A DNA stretch of 45,062 bases from Phycisphaerae bacterium (GTDB lineage Bacteria; Planctomycetota; Phycisphaerae; UBA1845): contig JAJDDX010000387.1 in the NCBI GenBank assembly GCA_029260055.1, positions 1 to 45,062 on the forward strand, written 5' to 3'. The number at the start of each line of letters is the position of its first letter. Position 1 is the stretch's first letter. This document shows, in pieces, positions 8,258-16,419 of the stretch. A program made the translations under genes and the position numbers. The notes below the pieces were generated by a model. That model was not told where the DNA came from, ran no database searches, and worked only from the letters and a program-made list of their open reading frames with translations.

Positions 8258-11200
8258 ATGTCGAGGTCAGGGTTAAGGGCCCGATTGGCCCTAGGAGCGC
8301 TAACCCTTGTCGCGCTGTTCGCGGTTTCCGCCAGTGCGGCTGATTCCTGGATTACGATCGCACCTGACGGCTCTGCGGTGATCAAGGAAGCAGCCGCTGC
8401 CGGAGCCCCCGCGACGACGGTCCTTCGCGCTGACGCCGAAGGCCTGGCGGCACAACTCGCCACGAGCGGGTTCACCATCGAGACCGTCGGGACCAAGGGC
8501 GGCGATTTCGTTCGGATCGAGTGGCCCGAGGCTCCGATTGCCGGTGAAGTCGGGACGCCGGGGTTGCCGGTGGTCCGCGAACTCTTCATCGCGCCGCCGG
8601 GCGTCGATGTCGTGATCACCTACGAGGCGGGCGAGCCGGCTACCGTCAATCTCGAGGGCCTGAAGTTGCCGCTTGCCGTTCTCCCGGTCCAGCCGCCTAT
8701 CGAGAAGATCCCCGGAGCGCGCGAGAACGCTCCGTTCATCCATGACGGTTTCGCGTACGGCTTTGACAGTGAGGTCTTCACGCAGCGAGCCGGAGTCACT
8801 GAACTGGGCGTCGTGCGCGAGCAGCGTCTGTTCCTGCTCGAGATCAGGCCGGTCGATTACAATCCGGTCGCGGGCACGCTGTCTCTCTACTCGGACATCA
8901 CCGTGCAGGTTGAGTTCGTCGGCGACCCCGCACCGCGCAGCGCGATTGCGCCGTTCGCGGGCGTGAACAGCCTGACGCTGAACCCCGATCCGATGGGAAG
9001 GGCGTCCCGCCTGTCCGGCAATTATCTCATCGTGGTGCCGACCACGTTCGAGACGAACATCGCCGGGTTCGCGGCCACCAAGACCAGCCAAGGCTACGAT
9101 GTGAACATGCACGTCGTCGCTCCGGGCACTTCCAACACGGTGATCAAGAGCTATATCCAGTCGCTTTGGGGTAATCCCGCGACCGCGCCGCTCTACGTAC
9201 TGATCGTCGGCGACACGAATCTGATCCCGCACTGGATCGGGACCGGCACGGGCTCACCGGCTACGGACATCCAGTATGGCTGCATGGATGGCGCTTCGGA
9301 CTACTATCCGGACATCGCCTACGGTCGACTGCCCGCGCGTACGCCGGAACAACTCGCCGCGATGCTCGACAAGATCCTCTATTACGAAGTCGGCCCGCTC
9401 GCCGACCCGGACTACCTGAAGCGTGCGTCCTTCATGGCATCGGTGGACAACTACACGATCAGCGAGGGCACGCACAACTACGTCATCGACAACTACATGG
9501 GCCCGGACAGCGGCTTCATTGCGCAGAAGCTCTACCAAGTGACGCACGGTGCCGACACGCAGGACGTGACTGACGCGTTCAACGACGGGCGTTTCTGGGG
9601 TATCTACAGTGGTCACGGCGGAACCTACTCCTGGGCCGATGGCCCGCCGTTCAGCCAGGACAATGTGAGGGCTCTGGTCAACCAGAACCTCTATGCCTGC
9701 GTCTGGAGCTTCGCGTGCATCACGGGTACCTACACCGTCGACGAGTGCTTCGTCGAGACCTGGCTGCGCGAGCCGAACAAGGGCGCCCTGGCCATGTGGG
9801 GCTCGTCGGTCAACAGCTACTGGACCGAGGATGACATCCTCGAGAAGCGCCTGTTCGACTGCATCTTCGATGAGGAGGATGACGTGCTGTCGGAACTGGG
9901 TCCGGTCTGGAACGACACGATGATCCGGTACCTGGCGCACTTCGGCGACAACGGCACCACGCGCCGTTACTTCGAGATGTACAACCTGATGGGCGATCCG
10001 AGCATGCGCTTCCCCGGTTCCTGCGGCGATGCCGGGACGGTCGCCATCGACAGTACGGCCTACGCGTGCAGCGACGTAGCCAGCATCAGCGTCGTGGACT
10101 GCGGGCTGAACACGAGCGACAGCATGATCGAGATGGTCACGGTTGCGATCGACTCTACGTCGGAAACGGGCGTCGAACTGGTGGTCCTGACCGAGACGGA
10201 TGCGGCCTCGGCCGAGTTCGCCGGGACCATCCCGCTGAGCACCACGGACGCGGCGGGCACGCTGCTAGTGGCTGAAGGCGACACCGTTACGGTGACCTAC
10301 GTCGACGCCGACGACGGCGGCGGCAACGTCGACGTGATCGTGACCGCCAGCGCGGTGGTCGACTGCACGTCGCCCAACATCGGTAATGTGCAGACCATCG
10401 ACATTCAGCCGCGAAGCGCCACCGTCACGTTCGACGCCGACGAGCCCGCTCGCGGGATCATTCACTACGGTGAGAGTTGCGGCGCGCTGACCGGCATGGC
10501 ATCGGGAAGCGCCTACGCTACGTCGGTTGCCGTGTCGCTCTCCGGTTTGCAGGACGCCACGACCTATTTCTACTCGGTCGAGGCCGAGGACGTGGCGGGC
10601 AACTCCGTGGCCGACGACAACGGCGGCGCGTGCTACACGTTCACGACGCCGGACATCCCGAACTACTTTACCGAGCTGTTCGACGCGGATAACGACCTGG
10701 CCAACTGGTCTTTGACGTTCATCCCGAACGGTACGGTGGACTACTATGTCGGCTGTGCCGAGTCGATTACCGAACTACCTACCGATCCGACCGGTGGCAC
10801 CAACCTGAATCTCAGCGATGACAGCTTCGGGACGTGTAACCTGTCCGGTCTGGCGAATGTGCGGCTTTACAGCGGCGTCTATTCGACGTTCTACCCGTGC
10901 AGTAACGGGTACATTACGTTCGACCATGGAGAGACGGGGTACACCGAAACGCTCGACGCTCACTTCGCTCTTGCGAGGGTCTCGGCGTTGTTCGACGACC
11001 TCAACCCGGCCTCCGGGGGCAATGTGATCTGGCAGCAGTTCGAGGACCGGGCCGTCGTCACGTGGGATGGCGTGGTCGAGTACGGCACGTCCAGCCCGCA
11101 GACCTTCCAGGTGGAACTGTTCTTCAACGGCGACATCCGAATCAGCTACCTGACGATCTCCGTCAGCGACGGGCTCGCGGGTCTGTCGGCCGGCGGCGGC

Positions 11201-12283
11201 ATGGACCCGGAATACTGGGAGACCGACCTGTCGGCGATGGGGCCGTGCGAACCGCCGGACTGCAACGACAACGGCATCCCGGACCCGGACGAGATCGCGG
11301 CCTGCCCGGGCGACCCGGCCTGCAGCGACTGCAACGGCAACGGCGTACCGGATGAGTGCGATCTGAGCGGCGGCGCGAGCGCCGATTGCAACGGCAACAG
11401 CATCCCGGACGAGTGCGACATCGCGGCCGGCACGAGCCAGGACTGCAACGGCAACGCTGTGCCGGATGCCTGCGATCTTGTCGCGAGCACGAGCTTGGAC
11501 TGCAACGCCAACACCGTGCCGGACGAATGCGATATCAGCAGCGGTACGAGCGAGGACTGCAACTCCAACACCCAGCCGGACGAGTGCGATCTCGTGCAGG
11601 GCCTGAGCGAGGACTGCAACGGGAACACGACGCCCGACGAGTGCGAAATCACAGCCGGGACGGTCGAGGACTGCAACCACAACGACATCCCGGACGAATG
11701 TGATCTGGGCACCGGTGCGTCTCCGGACGACAACACAAATGGCATCCCGGACGAGTGCGAATTGGTGCCGCCGGCCATCGCGGCCGAAGGCAGCCGCTAC
11801 TTCGCGGTCACGCCGCAGCCGTGGGAGCTGCCCGTGGCCATGCACGTCTCGGGTGATCCGGCCTACGCCGAGGTCGCCTGCGTGTCGTTCTACGTGCAGG
11901 CCGATGGCTCACTGGGTGACACCCCGGTCTACCTGACACCCGCGGAGTGGGGCACCGTCCACGTGTGCGGCGAGGCGATCGTGCCCGAGCTGGGCTACGC
12001 CGTGAAGACGCAGCACCCCGACGGCTACGTGTCGAGTATCCAGACCGCCACACTGTGGGCGTGGGGCGATGCCGACAACAACGGCCTCGTGAACTTCGTG
12101 GACATCAACCTCGTGGTTCAAGGCTTCCAGGGCGAGTTCGGCAACGTGTCACTGGAAGCGGTCGATCTGGAACCCTGTACGCCGAACGGCGTGATCGACT
12201 TCAACGACATCAACAAGGATGTCCGGGCGTTCCAGGGCCTGCCGTACTCGGCCGAGGGCTGCCCCGATCCGTGCGGTCCGTAG
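8258..12283 (+). CDS. Secreted C25 (gingipain-family) cysteine protease with Ca-loop repeats and dockerin-like tail
   Basis: 1341 residues. The start at 8258 is fixed by AAAGGAG just upstream and by a signal peptide (R-x-R-L-A-L-G-A-L-T-L-V-A-L-F-A-V then A-S-A). A C25 propeptide-like region (about 60-235) precedes the catalytic domain (about 250-590). The catalytic dyad is visible: His453 in Y-S-G-H-G-G and Cys487 in S-F-A-C-I-T-G. Next come beta-rich domains, including an Fn3-like one (about 703-795, S-A-T-V-T-F-D-A-D-E-P-A) and a lectin-like/Ig-like part. Residues about 1002-1168 hold nine D-C-N-x-N-x-x-P-D-E-C-D repeats, calcium loops like thrombospondin type 3. The tail (about 1267-1335) has D-A-D-N-N-G-L-V-N-F-V-D-I-N, then N-G-V-I-D-F-N-D-I-N, two dockerin-like loops. 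Probably exported and cell-surface held. An intrinsic terminator follows. Confidence 0.9.
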   Translation: MSRSGLRARLALGALTLVALFAVSASAADSWITIAPDGSAVIKEAAAAGAPATTVLRADAEGLAAQLATSGFTIETVGTKGGDFVRIEWPEAPIAGEVGTPGLPVVRELFIAPPGVDVVITYEAGEPATVNLEGLKLPLAVLPVQPPIEKIPGARENAPFIHDGFAYGFDSEVFTQRAGVTELGVVREQRLFLLEIRPVDYNPVAGTLSLYSDITVQVEFVGDPAPRSAIAPFAGVNSLTLNPDPMGRASRLSGNYLIVVPTTFETNIAGFAATKTSQGYDVNMHVVAPGTSNTVIKSYIQSLWGNPATAPLYVLIVGDTNLIPHWIGTGTGSPATDIQYGCMDGASDYYPDIAYGRLPARTPEQLAAMLDKILYYEVGPLADPDYLKRASFMASVDNYTISEGTHNYVIDNYMGPDSGFIAQKLYQVTHGADTQDVTDAFNDGRFWGIYSGHGGTYSWADGPPFSQDNVRALVNQNLYACVWSFACITGTYTVDECFVETWLREPNKGALAMWGSSVNSYWTEDDILEKRLFDCIFDEEDDVLSELGPVWNDTMIRYLAHFGDNGTTRRYFEMYNLMGDPSMRFPGSCGDAGTVAIDSTAYACSDVASISVVDCGLNTSDSMIEMVTVAIDSTSETGVELVVLTETDAASAEFAGTIPLSTTDAAGTLLVAEGDTVTVTYVDADDGGGNVDVIVTASAVVDCTSPNIGNVQTIDIQPRSATVTFDADEPARGIIHYGESCGALTGMASGSAYATSVAVSLSGLQDATTYFYSVEAEDVAGNSVADDNGGACYTFTTPDIPNYFTELFDADNDLANWSLTFIPNGTVDYYVGCAESITELPTDPTGGTNLNLSDDSFGTCNLSGLANVRLYSGVYSTFYPCSNGYITFDHGETGYTETLDAHFALARVSALFDDLNPASGGNVIWQQFEDRAVVTWDGVVEYGTSSPQTFQVELFFNGDIRISYLTISVSDGLAGLSAGGGMDPEYWETDLSAMGPCEPPDCNDNGIPDPDEIAACPGDPACSDCNGNGVPDECDLSGGASADCNGNSIPDECDIAAGTSQDCNGNAVPDACDLVASTSLDCNANTVPDECDISSGTSEDCNSNTQPDECDLVQGLSEDCNGNTTPDECEITAGTVEDCNHNDIPDECDLGTGASPDDNTNGIPDECELVPPAIAAEGSRYFAVTPQPWELPVAMHVSGDPAYAEVACVSFYVQADGSLGDTPVYLTPAEWGTVHVCGEAIVPELGYAVKTQHPDGYVSSIQTATLWAWGDADNNGLVNFVDINLVVQGFQGEFGNVSLEAVDLEPCTPNGVIDFNDINKDVRAFQGLPYSAEGCPDPCGP
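11263..11763 (+). repeat. Nine in-gene calcium-loop repeats
   Basis: The DNA encodes nine consecutive copies of about 16-18 codons around D-C-N-G-N-x-x-P-D-E-C-D. Copies differ at many third positions, so the array is old rather than freshly amplified. Such arrays are common in planctomycete secreted proteins and act as rigid, Ca-binding spacers. Confidence 0.85.
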
Positions 12284-12327
12284 GGTGATACGCCGGGCGC
12301 AAGACGCAATCCGGCCTGGATAACAAG

Positions 12328-12368
12328 AAGCCCCGTCCCTCGCATCCCGCGAGGGGCGGGGCTTTTCT
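12328..12368. terminator. Intrinsic terminator after the C25 protease gene
   Basis: A long GC hairpin (AGCCCCGTCCCTCGC against GCGAGGGGCGGGGCT, one bulge) is followed by TTTTCTT on the plus strand. On the minus strand it is followed by a weaker T-rich run, so it may also stop the convergent lipoprotein gene. Confidence 0.9.
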
Positions 12369-12415
12369 TGTATGCGGTTCAACCGGACGGCGGGATCGCG
12401 CCGGCCGTGCCGTCT

Positions 12416-12991
12416 CTATTCGTAGGCGGCGTTGACGACTGCCGGAACGCAAGCGAAGCACGCCGCGTCGCAAAACTCCACCGGCACGGCGCAGTGGGCC
12501 GTGCAACTCGGCTGCACGAACGGAACAGCCTGCGCCGTCGTCATTCCGTCGTCGCGGGCTGCTTCGGCGAAGCTGAAGGTCGCGCTAATCACGTCATCGG
12601 AGAGCCCTGCGCCGCCACAGGTTGTCCAGGCGGTCTCGGTCAACGTGGGGACGGGCTCCGGCTCTGGTTCCGGCTCCGGTAGCGGATCGGGATCAGGATC
12701 GACGTTGGTGTCATCGCCGCCATCGGGATCGGCACCGTCGCCAGGATCATCGCCGTCGTCCGGGGCAGGGTCGGTGTCACCTTGGGGGTCGCCGCCAGCC
12801 GGATCGTCGGGTGTCGGCGCGGGGTCCGGGTCGGCATCCGGCGCGACCCCGTCGTCGTTCCCGTCCGGCGTTGTCCCGCCCTCGGGCGCTGTGTTCGATC
12901 CTTGGAGCAAAGCTCCGAGGTCGGCATCGCATCCCAGTACGCAGCCCAGGACCGCCGTGGTTAGCACAAGAACCAAACAGATTCGCCTCAT
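12416..12991 (-). CDS. Lipoprotein with acidic Pro/Asp-rich linker and Cys-rich C-terminus
   Basis: 191 residues, unknown function. The N-terminus M-R-R-I-C-L-V-L-V-L-T-T-A-V-L-G-C-V-L-G-C has a short basic head, a hydrophobic core and a lipobox (V-L-G-C), so it is predicted to be a lipid-anchored envelope protein. Residues about 35-115 are a low-complexity linker of Asp, Pro, Gly and Glu. The C-terminal 75 residues hold seven Cys and may fold as a small disulfide-bonded domain. AAAGGAG stands 7-8 bases before the ATG. It converges on the C25 protease gene across the terminator. On the opposite strand the linker gives a long Gly/Ser frame that is an artefact of the repeats. Confidence 0.8.
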   Translation of the reverse strand: MRRICLVLVLTTAVLGCVLGCDADLGALLQGSNTAPEGGTTPDGNDDGVAPDADPDPAPTPDDPAGGDPQGDTDPAPDDGDDPGDGADPDGGDDTNVDPDPDPLPEPEPEPEPVPTLTETAWTTCGGAGLSDDVISATFSFAEAARDDGMTTAQAVPFVQPSCTAHCAVPVEFCDAACFACVPAVVNAAYE

Positions 12992-13019
12992 CGTGTCTCT
13001 CCTTTGCGGTCGATTCCGC

Positions 13020-13061
13020 AGCTATCAGCTATCAGCTATCAGCTATCAGCTATCAGCTATC
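13020..13061. repeat. Heptanucleotide tandem repeat, six copies of AGCTATC
   Basis: Six exact copies of the 7-mer AGCTATC run without interruption, then decay into related CAGTCGTCAGCCGTCAGCC. The array starts 28 bases upstream of the minus-strand lipoprotein start, so it lies in that gene's leader or promoter. A copy-number change would alter spacing without touching coding sequence. Confidence 0.92.
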
Positions 13062-13199
13062 AGTCGTCAGCCGTCAGCCATTAACTCAGTTTAGCGTGCC
13101 CTGACTGTCCGGCCACGCCACGGATCGAGATGGCCGGCAATTCGGCGCCCTCCCGTCGAAAAAAGTGTCAAAAACCGTATCAGGTTCTGGGGAGTGAGG

Positions 13200-13222
13200 T
13201 GTAACCCCTGTGCAGACGGTTA
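13200..13222 (+). promoter_or_regulatory. Conserved promoter-like block, lipoprotein copy 1
   Basis: The 23-base block running from TGTAACCCC to CGGTTA is kept at 22 of 23 positions in both units, while the 18 bases before it have diverged. TGTAACC and CGGTTA, about 10 bases apart, could be the two halves of a promoter, or the block could be an operator. It lies about 35 bp upstream of the start codon. Confidence 0.5.
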
Positions 13223-13257
13223 AACGATACGAAACCTCAGATACAAGGGACAAGACA

Positions 13258-13470
13258 ATGAAGACTACAACGATCAAGAACGTGGCTCGCAAGGCGGTTG
13301 TCGGGTTGGTTGTGGCGGCTGGACTGGTCACGACGACGGGATGCGATCCTGTGAGTGCGGCGAGCAGCTTGGCCGGCATGGGTGGGTACGGCGGCGGTTC
13401 GTACAGCACGCCGACGCTTCAGCTTCCGCCGCTCCCTCAGCTTCCTCGGATCCCGTTCTTCCCGTTCTAA
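13258..13470 (+). CDS. Small lipoprotein, copy 1
   Basis: 70 residues, unknown function. ATG at 13258 is preceded by AAGGGA; the upstream extension of the frame is not conserved in the twin gene. The N-terminus (M-K-T-T-T-I-K-N-V-A-R-K, then A-V-V-G-L-V-V-A-A-G-L-V-T-T-T-G-C) is a lipoprotein signal with Cys29 as the likely lipidation site; the lipobox is imperfect (T-T-G-C). The mature part is only about 42 residues: a Gly/Tyr/Ser patch (G-M-G-G-Y-G-G-G-S-Y-S) and a Pro/Leu/Phe tail (L-P-P-L-P-Q-L-P-R-I-P-F-F-P-F). It differs from copy 2 at two residues (Thr4/Ser4 and Ser33/Ala33). Perhaps a surface or envelope adaptor peptide. Confidence 0.82.
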   Translation: MKTTTIKNVARKAVVGLVVAAGLVTTTGCDPVSAASSLAGMGGYGGGSYSTPTLQLPPLPQLPRIPFFPF

Positions 13471-13502
13471 CGGACGCACACGAGACGCTCCTCCTCGTGC
13501 CA

Positions 13503-13540
13503 CCGCCGGCTGGGTTTGACCCGGTCGGCGGTTTTTTTTT
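13503..13540 (+). terminator. Intrinsic terminator of lipoprotein copy 1
   Basis: CCGCCG pairs with CGGCGG and an inner GGGT with ACCC, giving a 13-position stem with a 3-base loop, followed by nine T. Duplicated with the gene. Confidence 0.93.
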
Positions 13541-13613
13541 GGCCGTTTCGGCCACCTCGAGCCTGCCGCCCCAAAAAAGTCTCAGAAGCCGCATCAGACT
13601 TTCGCGTGTCCCG

Positions 13614-13636
13614 TGTAACCCCTGTGCAGTCGGTTA
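13614..13636 (+). promoter_or_regulatory. Conserved promoter-like block, lipoprotein copy 2
   Basis: Same 23-base block as at 13200-13222 with one base changed (A to T). It lies between diverged upstream DNA and a well-kept leader. Confidence 0.5.
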
Positions 13637-13671
13637 CATGAAACGAAACTTCAGATAGAAGGGACAAGACG

Positions 13672-13884
13672 ATGAAGACTTCAACGATCAAGAACGTGGC
13701 TCGCAAAGCGGTTGTCGGGTTGGTTGTGGCGGCTGGCTTGGTCACGACGACGGGATGCGATCCTGTGGCTGCGGCGAGCAGCCTGGCCGGCATGGGCGGG
13801 TACGGCGGCGGTTCGTACAGCACGCCGACGCTTCAGCTTCCGCCGCTCCCTCAGCTTCCTCGGATCCCGTTCTTCCCGTTCTAA
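13672..13884 (+). CDS. Small lipoprotein, copy 2
   Basis: 70 residues, nearly identical to the gene 414 bp upstream. It has the same lipoprotein signal ending T-T-T-G-C, Gly/Tyr patch and Pro-rich F-F-P-F ending. AAGGGA stands 8 bases before the ATG. Retention of both copies with their own leaders and terminators suggests a dosage effect or a very recent duplication. Confidence 0.82.
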   Translation: MKTSTIKNVARKAVVGLVVAAGLVTTTGCDPVAAASSLAGMGGYGGGSYSTPTLQLPPLPQLPRIPFFPF

Positions 13885-13916
13885 CGGACGCACACGAGAC
13901 GCTCCTCCTCGTGCCA

Positions 13917-13951
13917 CCGCCGGCTGGGTCTAACCCGGTCGGCGGTTTTTT
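13917..13951 (+). terminator. Intrinsic terminator of lipoprotein copy 2
   Basis: Same stem as the copy 1 terminator with one loop-side change and a shorter run of six T. Confidence 0.92.
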
Positions 13952-14020
13952 CATGTCCGAATCGGGGCGCACGCGGCTCAACGCGGGCTCTCGGCGGCCT
14001 GCCGAGCCGTCGGGCTAAGG

Positions 14021-14049
14021 AAAGTGGCCCCTCCTACTGTCCGATAAAC
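14021..14049 (+). promoter_or_regulatory. Sigma-28-like promoter P1, upstream of the first polysaccharide gene
   Basis: CCGATAAAC at 14041-14049 matches the sigma-28 -10 element (GCCGATAA, first base T here). AAAG at 14021-14024 lies 16 bases before CCG, the distance of the known -35 element (TAAA). It would give a leader of about 110 bases before the glycosyltransferase start at 14164. Confidence 0.6.
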
Positions 14050-14163
14050 GTGGTGCGCTACCACCGCGCCGAGACCCGGCTGTCGTGCAGCCTGGGTGGG
14101 GTGCGTCTGCCCCGCGGTGTGGCTGAGACGCGAATGCCGCGCGCGGCAGTAGGGAGGCCGAGT

Positions 14164-15288
14164 ATGGGTCCGAACAGGGACGAGGGCATCATGACGACGA
14201 CCGAACTCGACGTGGACCATCCCGCGTTGGTGTCCGGCGCGGCCCCACATGCGCATTCCGGCGTCCGGCGGTCACCGAGCGGTCTGCGCCTTCTCGTGGC
14301 ACTACCGGCCCTGAACGAAGTCGCCACGATCGCTGAGGTGATTCGTGCGATTCCGCGAGACATTCCAGGAGTCGGTCGTGTCGACGTGGTCGTCATCAAC
14401 GACGGCAGCACGGATCAGACGATGGAGCGTGCGATGGCGGCCGGGGCGGCGGTCATCAATCATCCCGTGTCTCGCGGTGTCGGGGCGGCTTTTCAAACGG
14501 CGTTGACGTACGGCATCGATCACGGCGCCGACCTCATCGTGAGCATCGACTCGGACGGCCAGTTCGACCCTGCCGACATCCCGAAGCTCGTCGAGCCGGT
14601 TCTCGCCGGTGACGCAGACTTTGCCACCGCGTCGAGGTTCAAGGACCCGGCGCTGATGCCCCAGATGCCGTGGATCAAACGGTGGGGCAATGGCGCCATG
14701 AGCAAACTGATCTCGCGGCTGACCGGCCACACGTGGCACGATGTGTCCTGCGGCTTCCGCTGCTACAACCGTCGAGCCGCGCTGAACCTGCACCTTCTCG
14801 GGCGGTTCACCTATACGCAAGAAGTGTTCATGAACCTGGCGTTCAAGGACCTTACGATCGTCGAGGTGCCAATACGCGTGCGGGGCGTCCGCGAGCACGG
14901 CAAGAGCCGCGTGGCGAACAACGTGCTCACGTACGCCTTGAAGACATCGCGCATCATCTTTCGCTGCTACCGCGACTACCACCCCCTCCGTCTGTTCGGA
15001 GCCGCGTCGGCGGTGCTACTGCTGCTGTCCGGGGCGGCTGGGACCTTCTTGATGTGGCACTACGTCACGACCGGTGGGTTCTCCCCGCACAAGTGGGCGG
15101 GCTTTGCGGCTGCCGCGCTGTTGGCGGTGGGCTTGATGACGGCGCACATGGGTATGGTCGGCGACATGCTGAACCGCCACCGGGTCTACCTCGAAGAACT
15201 TCTCTTCTATCGCAGATTGGACGGCAACGGAACGGGGCGCATCGTGTCGCAGCAGTCACAGCCGGTGGCAGGCGACTTTAAGGACTAG
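14164..15288 (+). CDS. Family 2 glycosyltransferase with C-terminal membrane anchor
   Basis: Inverting GT-A glycosyltransferase of 374 residues, close to the polyprenyl-phosphate hexose/mannose synthases. Seen: L-L-V-A-L-P-A-L-N-E near the start, V-V-I-N-D-G-S-T-D-Q-T, the metal-binding S-I-D-S-D-G-Q-F-D-P and S-C-G-F-R-C-Y-N. Two hydrophobic segments near residues 282-302 and 315-340 are predicted to span the membrane, as in GtrB-like enzymes. ATG at 14164 follows AGGGAGG by 6 bases; ATG at 14191 also has a ribosome site, so the first nine residues are uncertain. First gene after promoter-like site P1 and likely head of the polysaccharide cluster. Confidence 0.88.
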   Translation: MGPNRDEGIMTTTELDVDHPALVSGAAPHAHSGVRRSPSGLRLLVALPALNEVATIAEVIRAIPRDIPGVGRVDVVVINDGSTDQTMERAMAAGAAVINHPVSRGVGAAFQTALTYGIDHGADLIVSIDSDGQFDPADIPKLVEPVLAGDADFATASRFKDPALMPQMPWIKRWGNGAMSKLISRLTGHTWHDVSCGFRCYNRRAALNLHLLGRFTYTQEVFMNLAFKDLTIVEVPIRVRGVREHGKSRVANNVLTYALKTSRIIFRCYRDYHPLRLFGAASAVLLLLSGAAGTFLMWHYVTTGGFSPHKWAGFAAAALLAVGLMTAHMGMVGDMLNRHRVYLEELLFYRRLDGNGTGRIVSQQSQPVAGDFKD

Positions 15289-15312
15289 GGCTCGACAACA
15301 CACGATCCACGG

Positions 15313-16404
15313 ATGGAAAACGTGAACGTTCTGATCGACCTGGGACATCCCGCTCATCTCCACTTCTTCCGCCACGCGGCTCAGCGGCTGACGGCGGAAG
15401 GGCACACCGTGCGCTTTACGGGGCGAGACAAGGACATTCTGGTCGAGCTGGCTCGTGGGTTCGGAATCGAGGTCGAGGTCTTCGGCGTCTGCAAACGAGG
15501 CACGGTTCACATGGCCGGGGAGCTGGCGTATCGCCAGTGGCGGCTTGCGGGGATCGTCCGTCGTTTCAAGCCCGATGTGATGCTCGGGATCGCGGGCACC
15601 TATATCAGCGCGGTGGGTCGGCTTTTCGGCGTGCCGACGTACATCTTCTACGATACGGAGCACGCCACGCTCTCGAACATGCTCGCCTATCCGTTTGCGA
15701 CCTGTACGTTCGTGCCGCAGTGCTACCATAAGCCGATCAGGTGGCGCAACCGGCGCTACAACGGCTACCACGAGCTTGCTTACCTGCACCCGAAGTACTT
15801 TCAGGCGGACCCTGCGGTGCTCGACGAAGTCGGACTCGGTCCGAGCGAGCGCTTCAGCATCGTCCGATTCGTCGGGTGGGGGGCTGTTCATGATGTGGGT
15901 CTGTCCGGTCTTACGGACGAGAACAAGACTCGAGCCATCGACGAACTGTGCCGGTTCGGACGTGTGTTCATTTCGAGCGAGGGCCCGCTGCCGGCAAGCC
16001 TGGAAGAACACCGCCTTCGGCTTGATGTCACGCGAATCCATCACCTGATGGCACACGCCGACTTGGTCTTCGGCGAAAGCGCTACGATGGCGTCGGAAGC
16101 GGCGGTGCTCGGCGTACCGTCCGTCTACATCGATCCGGTCGGTCGAGGTTACACGGACGAGCAGGAGCGCGAGTACGGGCTCGTGGCCAACTTCACCGCA
16201 AAGCGCCAGGCAGAGGCGATTGATCGAGCGGTTGCGGTGCTGGCCGCGAATGACCGTGCCGTCTGGAAGGAAGCAGGCAGGAAGCTGATCGATGACAAGA
16301 TCGACGTGACGGGTTTGGTTTGCCGCGTCGCGACGGAGCGACCGTACGTCAAACCGGTGACTGAGCCGGACACCGTACCGTACTTCGGACGGGCAGGAGC
16401 ATAG
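15313..16404 (+). CDS. DUF354-family GT-B-fold protein
   Basis: 363 residues. The start N-V-L-I-D-L-G-H-P-A-H-L-H-F-F-R-H and the segments R-R-F-K-P-D-V-M-L-G-I-A-G-T-Y and D-T-E-H-A-T-L-S-N are typical of DUF354 proteins, which resemble UDP-GlcNAc 2-epimerase and glycosyltransferases of the GT-B fold and occur in archaeal and bacterial polysaccharide clusters. The C-terminal half keeps a sugar-nucleotide-type loop (F-G-E-S-A-T-M-A-S-E-A-A-V-L-G-V-P). No strong ribosome site is seen; the gene begins 24 bp after the glycosyltransferase stop. The exact reaction is not known. Confidence 0.83.
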   Translation: MENVNVLIDLGHPAHLHFFRHAAQRLTAEGHTVRFTGRDKDILVELARGFGIEVEVFGVCKRGTVHMAGELAYRQWRLAGIVRRFKPDVMLGIAGTYISAVGRLFGVPTYIFYDTEHATLSNMLAYPFATCTFVPQCYHKPIRWRNRRYNGYHELAYLHPKYFQADPAVLDEVGLGPSERFSIVRFVGWGAVHDVGLSGLTDENKTRAIDELCRFGRVFISSEGPLPASLEEHRLRLDVTRIHHLMAHADLVFGESATMASEAAVLGVPSVYIDPVGRGYTDEQEREYGLVANFTAKRQAEAIDRAVAVLAANDRAVWKEAGRKLIDDKIDVTGLVCRVATERPYVKPVTEPDTVPYFGRAGA

Positions 16405-16419
16405 GGAGGCTTTTCGACT

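Larger units (their letters stand above)
13159..13541 (+). repeat. Tandem duplication, unit 1
   Basis: First of two direct repeats with a period of 414 bp. It carries a promoter-like block, a 70-codon lipoprotein gene and an intrinsic terminator. The coding part differs from unit 2 at only a few bases. Confidence 0.9.
13573..13953 (+). repeat. Tandem duplication, unit 2
   Basis: Second direct repeat, offset exactly 414 bp from unit 1, with the same order of promoter-like block, gene and terminator. The 31 bases between the units are unique. Confidence 0.9.

Noticed and set aside
12432-13094. Plus-strand Gly/Ser-rich open frame
   Set aside because: It is the complement of the Asp/Pro linker of the minus-strand lipoprotein, which has a ribosome site and a lipobox.
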